This document shows, in pieces, positions 33,203-44,765 of a stretch of 64,000 bases of DNA; position 1 is the stretch's first letter; each line of letters starts with the position of its first letter. The notes under the pieces are model-generated. The model was not told where the DNA came from, ran no database searches, and saw only the letters and a list, made by a program, of their open reading frames with translations. The stretch is taken from the NCBI GenBank assembly GCA_933228895.1, contig OW121852.1, positions 59,128,872 to 59,192,871 of the forward strand. Direction: 5' to 3'. The stretch comes from Platycnemis pennipes (lineage: Eukaryota; Arthropoda; Insecta; Odonata; Platycnemididae). A program made the translations under genes and the position numbers.

Positions 33203-33534
33203 TAGAGGTCGGCAAACTTCTGAGACGGAAGAGCGAGAAATAATCCAGAAAACCGTTAAAAATGTATTCAAGAACAATAAATATACTTCCGTAATTAATG
33301 GAAATATGAATATATATTATTGTAAATTTATTAACCATTTGGTTTTTTCTTTTAAGTACCATACAAAGTTGAAATTAGGAAATGAACGTATAAATTTCTC
33401 TTTTATCAATGGCAGTTAATGCATTGGGAAATGATACTGCGATAGTTTTATTTTCAGTAAGTATTACTTTAGAGCCACATATATCCACCCAAAGAGCCAC
33501 ATGAGGCTCACGAGCAGTAGCTTGCCGACCTCTG
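33203..33534. mobile_element. hAT-type MITE, 332 bp
   Basis: Terminal repeats TAGAGGTCGGCAAACTTCTG (33203-33222) and, read inward from the right, CAGAGGTCGGCAAGCTACTG (33515-33534) differ at three positions. The 8-bp flanks TTCTAGAC (33195-33202) and TTCTAGAT (33535-33542) are a hAT-size target duplication with one change. The interior is AT-rich and non-coding, with a GAGCC-ACATGA-GGCTC palindrome near the right end. Confidence 0.88.
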
Positions 33535-33542
33535 TTCTAGAT

Positions 33543-35104
33543 CATTGCAAGAACGATTAATCTTGCTTTTGGAAAAAGTTCCCATGACGTTGATCGATGT
33601 TGTTTACATTGAAAGTATTGTTTACCTTCTTATTTCCTCTAAACTCCCCTTTCAAATACTTTATTATCAATTCCTAGTTTTTTTATGCAGCACTGCACTT
33701 CATTCTGATGATAATAATATAAAAAAATCATGCTATTAATGCGACTAGAAGATTTGGAAAGCGGTACTGAAAATATACCAAACAAATTGAGGGCAGGGAT
33801 AATGGTGCCACTTGATTGAGAGAAAACGTTCGACAGAGAGAGGAAGATGAACAGTGAAAAGGAGTGCATCCTTTTTGTTGGTTTATTGCTCATCTTTGCT
33901 CTCAAGAGGGAAGGAGGCAGTATCGAAAGGAGTTCTCCATGCCCAGCTGCTCGATGGGATGTTCCCTGAGGGCCTCCGACAACCGAAGGCGCATTATTCG
34001 AGAGAGCGCTAGCACTTCCACGCACAAGCCTCATCACCGCGATCATGCGAGGCCATACGCCAGCAATCAAAGAGCAATCGAGTAATGACCGACATCTCGA
34101 AAGGCGAGTGAACTCATTCCCCCAAACAATTCAACGGATGAGCCGAGGGAGGGTGCCACCGAAGCATTTGTCCCAAACGTCTCCCACTTCGTGCCTCAAT
34201 TAAGTAAAAGCACATAAAAGCAAAGAGTGGAAGAGGATATACCTCATGTACTTGAAAAAATAAAAGCTTTACCGACTGATTTACGTTACCAAGTACGCCA
34301 ATCAGTCCTCCTGAAAATATTATCCTCGATTAGACGATCAAAAAAGATGCAGAGGAGCACTTGAAACCATCATTTGTAGGTACCCAACCTTTATGAGCAG
34401 GCTGGTATCTGGATTGCCTCCACCACGAATCGTGAATTATGAATTTGACCAATCCAATTTTTTACATAAAAATAAGATAGTTATCAATAGTTTTACACAA
34501 CTTATTCTCATACGTACTGAGGAAAATGAAATAAGATATTTGTTCACTCATATTCATCTCTAGTCATTAATACTCCGCTTGGTTTCACGCGAGGATTGGG
34601 TTTGTGTGGTGAAAAGAGTTATGGCATTTTTTTTTTGGACTTTTCTGATAAAATACAGTATTTCTTCACGCAGGGAAGCATTTTTGCTGTAGTATCCGAA
34701 GTTTATCAGAGAAAAAATTATATCTTAAAGACCTTGACGCAGCAAATGGCAGCATCCTAGCAAATTGTGTGAGACTTAAACGAAATGGCGAATAAAGATA
34801 TCGGCGGTGAATTCTCAGAATGAAAAGGCATTGATAACCTTAATTAACTTCCAATGTCATAAAAAATAACGGAAATGCCTTAAAATTGGCAGGGGGGATG
34901 GATTTGAAAACGTAAAATTAAGTCAAGTGGGACCGAAAACAAATCGGGGAAGTCTAAAGACGCAGTTTTCTAAATTAAAAAACAGTTCTTTTTCTGTGAA
35001 ATGTCCTTATGTTATCCCGATCTCGCAGTAGATGACTGATTTTTTAATGGGCCTAGAACATACCTACAATGTAAAATCTCAAAAATGGATCTAATTACCG
35101 ACAT
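33543..35104. other. No supported gene
   Basis: Opposing 143- and 73-codon frames around 33.64-34.09 kb lie in a GC-richer block without motifs. The rest is AT-rich. Confidence 0.4.
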
Positions 35105-35360
35105 CATCATTAATCAGAACTATCTACCTAGTTGGTAGATAGGCGCAAAGTCTCTGCCTGCTATGTCCCACCCAACCAGGTCGGGATATTGAAGTACGCA
35201 GGAGCGAAGCATCGAACGACCTTGGCCGGTACGAATTTACGGTCGTAGCATAACCGGGTGGGGTCTTCTTGCGAGGCGTTACTCAGCGGGGGCCTTAAAA
35301 TATACTTGCCAAATGTCTCCTGCTGTAATATTGGCGAGTTTCTTAAGCTCATACTTCTTA
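35105..35360 (-). other. GC-rich island bounded by a hairpin, unidentified
   Basis: This 250-bp block is sharply different in composition from its AT-rich flanks. It starts with the perfect hairpin CTATCTACC-TAGTT-GGTAGATAG (35120-35142). A 63-codon minus frame runs through it (..CYDRKFVPAKVVRCFAPA..NIPTWLGG). It might be a repeat family end, a retrocopy or a structured RNA. I cannot assign it. Confidence 0.35.
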
Positions 35361-36149
35361 CGTACAGTCAAATACAGGTGTCAACTCGAGTAATAATATT
35401 CTCAATCTTGTTAAAGACTTGAATCTATTAGAAGGTATTTTACTGCCAAAATAATCCAATTGGCTTGTATGTAATGACAATCTGAATCATAGTACACATT
35501 ACAGACATAACACCACACCTTCAGTGATTATAAACGACTCCTTCATGAGCTGATGTGTCATAAAATACAGAGTTTGTAACATGCATGTAATAAAGGATAA
35601 GGGAGCACCTTATTGGGATTTAAGGAAAGAAAACTTATAACTTTAAATTGAGAACCGATACAAAATTTCAGATAGATGAATAATCAATCTAATTTTCGCT
35701 CAATTAACAAAGTGATCCATAACATCTCTTCAAGCGAACATGAAATATCAAAGAAAAATTTAAAGCAATAATTCATGTCTTACTAACATTTCTTCGCATA
35801 TAATTTGCGGCCTAACATTGAGGACAACATGCCAAGGACGCCATTCTTTGATAGATAAAATTTTTTTTCTGATTAAAGTAGGTTTTGTAGAAATATCAGG
35901 CAAGTTATCTTGGTGGAATTTCGACATTATAAAAATAATATAAAACTTTCTTATATTTTACACAAATATTATTAAATATAATTAAATAATAATGACTCAG
36001 CTCTTGTAAGTGATCCGAAAAGGTCAAAACAGGTCTAGTGGTCATCATCAATCATCATCATCATCGTCTCCTTTAGTTTTTCTACTTGGGTCTAGTGGTA
36101 TTTTATAATATTTGCATGGAATAGAACAAAGTTTTGTTTTATAGTAATT
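35361..36149. other. No supported feature
   Basis: AT-rich. A short (ATC)n run near 36045-36075 on the plus strand resembles a reversed RTE-like ATG-repeat tail. Confidence 0.4.
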
Positions 36150-36480
36150 TTTATGTTTTTTTATGAGCTGGTTTTGATGGAGTTTCCCTACTCTTCCATG
36201 CAGGCACTAATCCACCATTTTCTTCCCTTCCCTGATATCTCTCTTCAAATTGGCGTGTTTTCTATCCCTCTTCATCGTATCCATAAAGCATTTTCCTTTT
36301 CTTCCTCGTCCTCCATGACCCAGCTTTCTACCTTCGATAACGTCCTTCAGCAGGTCAAATTAAAACCTCATCGATTCAATTAATACTCCTTCCACATTTC
36401 TGGTTATATCAATTTCTTCCTACGTCTTTAATCATTTCCTCCATACGCACATAATATGACAATACTGCGGACAGCAAACA
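36150..36480 (-). mobile_element. Reverse-transcriptase C-terminal remnant
   Basis: The minus strand reads LLKDVIEGRKLGHGGRGRKR then KCFMDTMKRDRKHANLKRDI. This is the vieGk..GkrgrGR..(f/l)mD.lK end of non-LTR polyproteins. There is an upstream frame break. A (ATC)n run about 80 bp to the left fits its tail. Confidence 0.6.
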
Positions 36481-37439
36481 CCTGGTTAAACTTTCTGATC
36501 TATTAATAGCAACCAGATTTCACAGCTGTTATCCTAACCTGGAAGTCCTTTATTAAAATTAGAGCCACTACTTTGAGAACTCTTGGTTTGCTGTCTATTA
36601 CTTATTTCCGGAAAGAGAGCAAGTAGCAATATTTATTCATATATAAAAGTTATTTATTTAAATTTCAGTTTCTCTAAGGTTTACATCCCTAAACATAGCT
36701 AAACGTTATTGAAACGTTATTGAGGTGGCCATCGATAGTAACTTTATTACAACGTATTAGATAATGGGCAAAATCCTTGAATTTTTATGACTCTTTCACG
36801 AGAAAATAAGTCAAAAGTTATTTTTTAAGCACCATAGTTCAGAGTAGGTCATTTCCTGGACGGGTAATGGTGATTATCCATTCTCCTCGCCAAATCTTGC
36901 ACCCAAATTTTCGTGGATTGGATCACGCAGGAAAATTCCAGCCACTTAAACATGGTCGCCTACCATGCTACGAAGTCCCACAGTGAAAAGAAAAGAAAAT
37001 ATTACGGGCCAAATTGAGTCATTACCGAACTAAAAAGAGACGTTTTGAAGCAATCGATAACACTCTGATGAGTGCCATTAATTTTTTCAATGGTTATTTC
37101 GTGCGCTCTGCTTATTCGATTGCGGTCATCAAGGTCGGCACATGATGAACTTTTCATATTTTCGGCAATTTCACCATTTAAATGCACGTGAACGAGAATG
37201 GACCCTATCGTTATCTCAAGCTACCGCATAACTTCGATAGATAGGTCAGATCGTCATGATGAAATTAGTGATAGGTAGCCGGAAAGAAAGGGTTACAGTA
37301 TAATTACTCTCCAACTATGATGCGGAGTAATAGCAGATTAAATCGGTTTTAGAGAGAGAAAAAGAATAAAATAAACTATAGTAATCCTAGAAAAGATTTT
37401 GAATAAATATAAACTGTAGATGAAAAAATGAAATTAAGG
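36481..37439. other. No supported feature
   Basis: AT-rich with short frames only. Confidence 0.4.
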
Positions 37440-38050
37440 TAAAGGTATGCAGAAGAAGAGAGGAGGCCAAAACCAAAGTCAAACTCGAAAAACAAAAGCT
37501 AGAAGAGGTGAGCTATCGAGCTCGAGTGCTGATATCTGCTAACGATGAGCGAAGTAAGAGGGAAATATTCAGTGGAATATCCCAGGTAATGTGGGCATTC
37601 AATTCAATTCTCACGTAAAAGGGGGAAATACAAGGTACTTACAATACTTACGGTTGGAAATACAAGGTAGGAATTAAGAAATAATTCATAAGAATTAACA
37701 GCTGGAACATGTTTCATGATGACATTGCGGTTTGGAAGATGACAGTAGCAGAGAAGTTAAGACTGGAAGTGATTGAAATATCGTACCCACTACAGAAAAA
37801 TTTTGAAGATAAAATGGATCGAACGAGAGACAAAAAAAAGTTCTAAGAGAAGTTGGAGAAAAGAGAAGTCTCTACTAAACTTAAGAACAGGGGACAACTT
37901 AATCGGCCATATCTTGAGGTATGGCGACCTAATGAAGATAATCTTCAAGTCAATGCGTGGAATGGAAAAGGAAGGCTACGTATGAAATGCATGGAGCAAA
38001 TAATGCATGCGGTTGTCCTGGAAATGTACGGACATATTTGGCGCGTTATG
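37440..38050 (+). mobile_element. RTE-like remnant, heavily degraded
   Basis: It aligns by eye to the 24.1-kb copy in order: GAAGAGAGGAGGCCAAAACC, a SNGRSKREI-like block, the KWIERETK block (37.81 kb), GEKRSL, NLIGHILRYGDLMK and a MKCMEQIM-like tail. There are many frameshifts. Confidence 0.7.
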
Positions 38051-38359
38051 ATGAAAAAAAAATTACAAGACTTGGGCAGTTTCTATTCGTCATTTTGTTA
38101 GTTTGAAGTAAAAGTATGTATTGCTTGTGAAATCACCAATTTCCGGAGGTTAATGAGTTACTACGGTAGTGTAATTACCATAAATACGGTTGTTTACTTG
38201 TCGATAATGCATACGGAGTGGAATCACTCACCTACCTCACACTATCGGAGTGACCTTCAGTAAGCTGTAGATAACAGGATCACAAATAAACTCTTTTCGT
38301 CTTCCAACTTCACTTATTCCTGAGTCTTGAACCAGAAGCATTCCCTTAAGGCTAAACTA

Positions 38360-38450
38360 ACTTTCTTCATCATCAGTTTTAAGATCCACGGTTTGACCGA
38401 GCTTTCCACTAATCTCTTCATTTAAAAAAACGTTATCCTGAAAATTCTGC
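38360..38450 (-). mobile_element. RTE-like 3' end only
   Basis: The complement of CATCATCAGT...GGTTTGACCGAGCTTTCCAC matches the last ~80 bp of the 24.1- and 30.6-kb copies (GTGGAAAGCTGC.TCAAACC then an ATGATG tail). Confidence 0.6.
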
Positions 38451-39317
38451 TCTACTTGCCATACGTATTATTAAAACTGGCTTAAGTAGTCAAAAATTCC
38501 GGGTAACTTATTAAGTTACTTATTTAAGTTATCATTCGAGGTACACAGCGGTAATTCTCTAGGTTAAGAGGTTGATGATCTGTTGAACTGCTGATCAAAT
38601 TTTCTTTTCATCGAAAGGGTTCCTAACTAGATGTCGTTCTATAATTACAGGGAATATTCAAGGAAATACCGTGAAACCATTAAACTGATTTGAATAGTGA
38701 AAGTAATATTAGTAACGTGTACCACTGAAATGTATTCCCACTGAGTTATATTCTGTTCATCACAACCAGATGAACCTGAAATAAAGCCAACCAAGACGCG
38801 AGAAAATGGCAAAAAAGAAGATTAAATGGATTAAGAATGGATCAAGAAGATTAAATGGATTATAGGGAAAGATTGGCCTGCTAAAAAAAGGCACTTGAGA
38901 AATGCATTTAATTCTCTCTCATTCCCCATTCTCTCAAAAGAGGGCACAATTTTTGTCCATAGGGAAGACAGCTAGTGTGTGTACTTTGGTAAGTGGCAGT
39001 AGGAAACAGGAAATTTAGGAGAGAATAACCGAATAATCACCAATTGGATAGAAGAGGAAGCCATGGATTTTTTTATTTCTTGGACTTCGAGATTTGGAAA
39101 TCTATGACAAAAAGTTCTTCATGAAATCCGAAAGAAGAGGTAGTACGCCACTGGAAAATCATCAGCAACTCGACAGGTGTTGAGCGAGTTTGGCTATGGT
39201 AACATGTTTTTTACAAATGACACTTTCAATTTTACACAATTAATTAAACTTCTAACGTACGGGTTTTGGCAATGTAGTTGCAGAAAGAAGTTTAAAATAA
39301 TAAGAGTAATGAGTTTA
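38451..39317. other. No supported feature
   Basis: A 48-nt stretch ending in TTTG/GTAAGTGG (38988) has weak exon-like signals but no further support. Confidence 0.4.
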
Positions 39318-39540
39318 TGTGGCGTCTGGAGTATTGGTCTCTTCTCTCGATCTAGAGTTCAAATACCCGGCAGCCCTACGATGCATTCCTTTACGACCTC
39401 CACTCAAGTGTGTTGTGGATATCACTTCAGGTTTAGTACCTCGTCCTTCGGGCGGAACGTAAAACCGCGAACTCTTCGGTGATTTCGTTAAGATTAGGTT
39501 AATGATGATTCCGGATTTCTCACCACCCTTAGACCGTTCC
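39318..39540 (+). repeat. tRNA-derived SINE copy, diverged
   Basis: The B-box-like TAGAGTTCAAATACCCGG is followed by the family body (GTAAAACCGCGAACTCT, CGTTAAGATTAGGTTAATGA) and ends at CTCACCACCCTTA. Confidence 0.65.
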
Positions 39541-39879
39541 CTAAAAGCCTACTGAGTCCTATTTGCATAAATGATCTCGACTCTTGAATTTTACCTCCAA
39601 ACAGCATAAACGAGATGCCTATCGCAGTACAGAGCTCAAGAGCATACTAATGCTAACCTTATATGAACTTATTATTTTGCCAACTGTGCCAATAAGTCAT
39701 GTATCGTAACTCACCTCATTTACTGCACTAAGTAGCACCAGTAATGTAGATTCCAAGTAATAAAATCATCACGGCACTGCAACGATAAAAGGCCCACCTA
39801 AATGATTGGAATTTTCTCGCAAAAAGTAAAATTGAGCATGATTGCAGCTAGTGCAATTCCGCAACGGTACAGCTTTTCC

Positions 39880-40140
39880 AAATATGGTTACAATTAAGAA
39901 GAGAATCTTTTAAGTAAAATTGAAGGTGACCTGTTTGCCGATAACGTTAGAAATATGTTAAGAGCACTCAAGTAATACAATCTATTTAATTACGAAAACA
40001 AGATGAGAAGGATAGATTGCCCTACAGATAGATTCAAAATGTATTTCTTTCCGCGAGTGTTAAGAGATCATAATAGACAATATAAAATCCGGATAGTTAG
40101 GTGTAGAGTAGGTAGAAAGGTCTCTAGTGGACAGAAAAAA
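39880..40140 (+). mobile_element. CR1/jockey-like LINE remnant, copy 3
   Basis: It matches the 3' part of copies 1 and 2: GATAACGTTAGAAATATG.TAAGAGC, a YEN.K.RRIDCPTDRFKMYF-like block, and FPRVLRDHNRQY. It is cut off before its 3'UTR; a matching tail lies at 40.9 kb beyond further insertions. Confidence 0.7.
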
Positions 40141-40439
40141 AGTTGTAAAAATGAATAACTCATACCTTCTTCCACCAGACAAACACTTCATGCAATGCCA
40201 CATATTTATTTTCAACCGATCATGATTTCGACAGGTAATGCTACCGTCAGAGTGATTATACGAAATGATAGTAATAAATACGTGAATATTTACGAAGTGT
40301 TTCTGTGATGGAAGTTTATATCAAACGAACTACCGATTGAATACCAATTCTCTTACGTAAACTAACTCATGTGCTCACACCATGGCATAACTTATGTGAA
40401 TTATAAACCAAGCCATTAAAATATAAATATTCATTTATA

Positions 40440-40752
40440 CAAGACAAAATGAATCGACCAAGTAACAAATGGATGATCCCTAGGAAGAGAGGGAAAAAAG
40501 AGAAATCTACGGAAAAATTAGAAAAGAAGAAGGGGCAGCCTAATTGGCCATATAATGACACATGATGGTCTGATGAATACCATTTCCGAGGGGAAAGTGA
40601 ATAGTAAGTATGACAAAGGAAAATGCCGCATGACGTACATGGAAGTAAAGAAGGGTGTTGAAAAGAATAATTATATAAGGATGAAGAGAAGGAAACTCAA
40701 GCAGAGAGATGCGTCAAACCAATGTCACAATGGTTGACCTATGATGATGATT
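40440..40752 (+). mobile_element. RTE-like remnant
   Basis: It reads a degraded NRPSNKW..PRKRGKKEKSTEKL, then GHIMTHDGLMNTISEGKVNS with the family's basic tail, and ends in ATGATGATGATT. Frame breaks are present. Confidence 0.65.
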
Positions 40753-40879
40753 CATTTAAACAGCGCTTATCAAATTAATCAACCACAGATTCCTTCGTAG
40801 GCACTAATAATTCAATCGTAGGTATCTGGTGAATGCAGTACTAAATTCTTTCTCTGATGACGTAGTATCGTATCTGTTT

Positions 40880-40945
40880 CTGTTTGTATATATTTCATGC
40901 TTCATCCCCTGCCAGATACCTTCGAGGTTACATCAATGGATGTAG
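40880..40945 (+). repeat. Detached LINE 3' hairpin tail
   Basis: TTCATCCCCTGCCAGATACC, TTCGAGGTTACATCAATGGA and TGTAGAAGAAG follow the same module as at 24.74 kb. It may be the separated end of LINE copy 3. Confidence 0.5.
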
Positions 40946-41790
40946 AAGAAGAACTTTTCAAAGGGATGTTAGGCGTGAGGAGAAGCTTGAGAAGTGCTTT
41001 TAAACAAATCGACTCCCATTACGAAACCTATTTTGCAAATTGAAATGTGATCTCCGAACCACTCCACGTTTTCGTTTATCTGCCATCGAACAAGTTAGGA
41101 CATATCGTAACTGTCGAGAAACGATGGGAACAAAAGAGTATTCACTGCAAAAAATAATAATCGAGTCAAGGATACCTCTCTACATCAACTCCGCGTCATC
41201 ATTCGTCTTGCACATTCCTGGTCCACGCCTGGTGCACGACTTGACTCACTCCGTCACGCCAGGGATGGGTTCCTCACAATGCATCTCAGGGTCCACCCAT
41301 CCATTCCCCCCTCACACACACCCCACCGGAGGACATCCCGCTCGAACCAGTGTACCCACCACACGGCACTCGTGTGTTTGAAGGAGGAACGGAACGGATC
41401 GATGGGAGAAATGATCCTGCTTCGACAATGGAACGGCCGTCATCCTTCACGCTGGAGTGCCTTTCATTTGTCATTCTGCATCCCGCCCTTTTGTCGCTCG
41501 CTCGTATCTTTCTTGATAGCCATTCCCTCATCCTCATATCCGTGTAAAACCTCTTCCCCTTCGACCTTCTCATCCTAAAAGGAAACGGATTTCTCTCCCT
41601 TTCTGGGATAACAGTCGAGTGAATATCGGCTTCACGCCGATTAAAAAACCCATTATCAACAAAAATATCATTATATCGTATTATACAGTCACATCTGCTA
41701 GCAAAGTTCGCACCTAGGTTTGCGGGGTGATTCTGCGATATATTTTGCGTAATTATGGGTTTTGCCGCTTCATTTACGATTTGAAAAGAC
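40946..41790. other. GC-richer block, no supported gene
   Basis: Open frames of 65-177 codons occur on both strands between 41.04 and 41.82 kb in a moderately GC-rich block. The translations are Pro/His/Ser- or Arg-rich without motifs, so none is called. Confidence 0.4.
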
Positions 41791-41794
41791 AACA

Positions 41795-41825
41795 GTTTCG
41801 CCGGACAACCATTGGGCATCTTCAG
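41795..41825 (-). repeat. Hammerhead-like motif (Penelope-type relic)
   Basis: The minus strand has CTGAAGA (complement of 41819-41825), a short GCC..GGC stem, then GAAAC (complement of 41795-41799). This is the conserved order of hammerhead core, helix II, core. The stem is short and imperfect, so activity is doubtful. Confidence 0.45.
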
Positions 41826-42048
41826 GTATGGAAAAAGGAAAGTATTAGTAAAAGAAGAACACTATTATCTCAGGCTCATTAGAGAAACAATTGAAATTAT
41901 TAAAACAGAATGTCAATCCTGAAGACGGTTATAAAATCAAAAATTCAAGGAAGATATCGTTGAGAAAAGGGCAAATGACAGTGGAACAACAATAGGATGC
42001 AGTACATATATATGAAAGCAGCGAAGACCGTAAATTCTTTGTTAAGGC

Positions 42049-42079
42049 CTGAAGACGCCGAATGGGATTCCGGCGAAAC
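42049..42079 (+). repeat. Hammerhead-like motif, opposite orientation
   Basis: CTGAAGA (42049-42055), stem GCCG/CGGC (42057-42060 and 42071-42074), then GAAAC (42075-42079). It faces away from the 41.8-kb motif, 220 bp away. Confidence 0.5.
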
Positions 42080-42371
42080 TTGTATTTTCTAACCTTAAAA
42101 AGCATCGAAAAACCCTTCATTATGCAAAATTAACCTCTGTTAGTAAGTTATTTGATGGAGGAAAATGCTATTCTTATCTTTACCCTCTTCCTGTTGATTA
42201 GGGTTGATTTTAATGGAGTAACCCTACTCGGAAGAAAATATTTTTCCGAGTGGCTCCTTTCGTTCACTATCAAAAGTATTACCATCAACTACACACATCT
42301 TTTACTTACTCATATTCGTCCACCAAGAATATATTCTACACGTAGTAATATTTCCATTACCTCCGCATTTC

Positions 42372-42450
42372 AAACCAATCATCATCATTGGTCAACAATC
42401 CTTGGATTGATTTGACGCAGCTTTCAACTCTATTCTTCTGTCGCCAACCT
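42372..42450 (-). mobile_element. RTE-like 3' end only
   Basis: CATCATCATTGG...GATTTGACGCAGCTTTCAAC..ATTCTTCTGTCG is the reverse of the conserved 3' end (ATTCGATCGAG.GAAAGCTGC.TCAAACCAA type) seen at 24.68 and 31.0 kb. Confidence 0.65.
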
Positions 42451-42700
42451 TTTCATTTCAAACCAATAGCAGCCTTATTTAGTGCAGTAATGTAATATTA
42501 ATACTCTACGTAACATCACCTTACTTTTATTAAAAATCAAATTCTAAATTAATTTACGAAATATAATTTCATACTCTTCTGTTTGCACAGGCCAACAAGG
42601 AAACCATCCTATCTCGGAAATGTAACGTTTAATTGTATATTCAAGAATCAAATACGTGATCTAATTCACTAACCAACCATGATCAGGTGGATGATCCGAC

Positions 42701-42727
42701 CTGATGATATTGCGATGCAATATAACC
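42701..42727 (+). repeat. Hammerhead-like motif with exact CTGATGA
   Basis: CTGATGA (42701-42707), a perfect 6-bp stem TATTGC/GCAATA (42708-42713 and 42717-42722) with loop GAT, then TAACC where GAAAC is expected. The flanking GACC..GGGTC could form the outer helix. The core change makes it a probable inactive relic. Confidence 0.5.
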
Positions 42728-42879
42728 TGGGTCGTGCGAAAATAATGAGATTGTGGAGAAAACAAATCTGTGATTAGAGATCTGTGAGTAATCTATATCA
42801 TAATGAAGCAAATACACAAATTAATTTCCAGTATCAATTACTTTTTTATAAGAGTATGGTTTTAGTGTTGCATGTCGGG

Positions 42880-42945
42880 TGTGCAGTCAATCCCTACCAT
42901 TTAACCCTTTTGGTGGCTTGGTGGACATAATGAAGACGTAGATTG
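42880..42945 (+). repeat. Detached LINE 3' tail, diverged
   Basis: CCCTACCATTTAACCCTTTT then GGTGGCTTGGTGGACATAAT and GTAGATTG keep the layout of the LINE 3' hairpin module. Confidence 0.45.
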
Positions 42946-43478
42946 TTTGCGTGATGGCATTTACACAGCGTAATATGCCACAACTACAACAACATGCCTC
43001 TTCTTCAACCATTTATAAGGTACTCGTATGCAATAAACGACTATGTGTAAAAGACTGAATTGTTGTTTCTTTTAGGGTAGGTGACAGCTTATGTCCTTTG
43101 CGCCATTTAGGATATATAGGTAGGAATTGGATAAAGGTAGGAACATTTCAAGGTACGCAGCAGTGGCGAAGCTAAGGTATTCGAACTGGGTATTCGGTCA
43201 TCGGCCCCTTAATTTGCTGATTTAGAGACCCAAATACTCCAGTCGACAAAAATCAGTCGACTTAACACGTTGTGTACCGGGCTATTTAAATGGGTTATAC
43301 TTAACCCTCTGTTCCGGTGGGTTTTTAAAATCTAGTTTTTTTAACATGCATTGCATACTAAAAGAACGCTAGATGCTCGTTCACTTCTTTACTTCTCGCC
43401 CCACTGTTAATTTGAAATAAATTTTCCGGCACCCAACCATGCACAGAGGTCAGCACTTGAGGGGCTAAGTAATTTACC

Positions 43479-43980
43479 TTAATGTTTTCCGTTGAGCATA
43501 TAGAGTCGGCGGGTTTTCCTTTGGGCAAAGGTGTCGATGACGCGCTCCTTAAAACTTTCGTCGCTCGAGTGGTTGTTCAGTAAAGCCTTTTCAACCGCCA
43601 GGGTGCTTAAATTGCTTAGACTGGAATCCGTCATGAAGTTTCTCAAAAATGTGTCCTCTGTCTTCAACGTACTCATACTTCTTTCGGACAATACAGTTCA
43701 TACAGGAAATGTCTGAATCAGTCTTATGATTCCCACAGTTTCTTGATATACATACTTTATCCAGGCCATTCCAAAAAATATTTAAGTAACGAAAGGTTTG
43801 CCGGAAAGTGTTTACTCTCGTTGGAATAGACATTAATGAGTTCATTTTTTAGCTGTTCGTTGTTAAATAATGAGTGCATTTTATTAGGCTACCCAATTTC
43901 GCTGAGGGAAATGATGTATTTTATGCAGGATCTTCATCTAGTAATTCTACAAAATAGAAGTTATTTAAGTCTTCAAAATG
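43479..43980 (-). pseudogene. hAT transposase C-terminal fragment, broken
   Basis: The minus frame beginning at 43691 reads MSERSMSTLKTEDTFLRNFM, then SLSNLSTLAVEKALLN and FKERVIDTFAQRKTRRLYML. This is the SERsfStLk..ktyLRs.M ... vid.FA..k.RRl pattern of the hAT dimerisation region (DUF4371/TTF-type branch). Just upstream the same frame has VYQETVGIIRLIQTFPV followed by a stop, equivalent to the VTIPVSTATSERSFS lead-in of the family. Further right only broken remnants remain. It is a dead fragment, not a host gene. Confidence 0.75.
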
Positions 43981-44242
43981 AGATTCCATGTGGGCAACGA
44001 AGGTGTTAATTATTTCAAAAGCGAGCCTCCTGAATTAGTGAAACGTGTATGGTCCATCCTGGTTGTTGTTGTTGTTCAGTCCTTTAGCCGTAGGTTGACT
44101 TGTTATTTTCCAACCACTAAACGAAGAAAAAATTCACATGCAGCGAAACTGTTTCATATAGAATCAGTCTCTCTTAATTTCCCTCCGTCTCGCCATCTCT
44201 TGATCATTCGCTGAGACTCGGAAGGGCGCGAGAACTAGGCGC

Positions 44243-44271
44243 GAGTGTCTAGGCTCTCAGCCTAGACACTC
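44243..44271. repeat. Perfect 13-bp hairpin with 3-nt loop
   Basis: GAGTGTCTAGGCT-CTC-AGCCTAGACACTC. It lies in a GC-richer stretch (44.2-44.4 kb) without coding frame. Such a tight perfect stem is uncommon by chance. Confidence 0.8.
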
Positions 44272-44565
44272 TCTCAAGAATCACGCAGTTTCAGGTGCAA
44301 GCGTCCGGCGGCGAATAAGCGTATGCGCATGCGCTATCCGGCCATTTGGAGTCTACCAGCAGCCAGACTCCCAAGCCTCCAAAACATCCAAACTACTTCA
44401 ACGCAACGCAATGTGCAGAAATATAGGTTATATTTATTTTTCCTATGCTTTATCGGCAACATAAAATGCATGACAGAGCTGAAAAAATAGTATATGTTTT
44501 ACTGTAATCATTTTGGGTATTCTCAGGCTCCCAGACTACCCTTCGGCTTCGCCACTGGTACGCAG

Positions 44566-44765
44566 GAAGGGAGGAGAGAAACCCGGCGGCGGCGTTGGCT
44601 TGCTCAAAACGAGAGGCACTACGGGGTCTACGGATTAAAGTTCCATCAGTTGGAACAAGTACCTGCTAAGGTTGAGGTACCACTAAAAAATCTGTCACGG
44701 CCGGAACTCAAACTCAGATTCTTGGAATGGAAAATCAATACTCTACCTACCACACCAACTTGGTC
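44566..44765 (-). repeat. tRNA-derived SINE copy, diverged
   Basis: GGGAGGAGAGAAACCCGGCG, GGGGTCTACGGATTAAAGTT and the B-box complement GCCGGAACTCAAACTC in family order. The 108-codon plus frame across it is a by-product. Confidence 0.65.

Noticed and set aside
38940..38988. 48-nt exon-like segment with acceptor and GTAAGT donor
   Set aside because: Only 16 codons open, no neighbouring exon, and expected by chance at this window size.
41286..41819. 177-codon minus-strand open frame
   Set aside because: No motif, overlapped by several open plus frames in the same GC-richer block, and it runs into a hammerhead-like repeat at its start.
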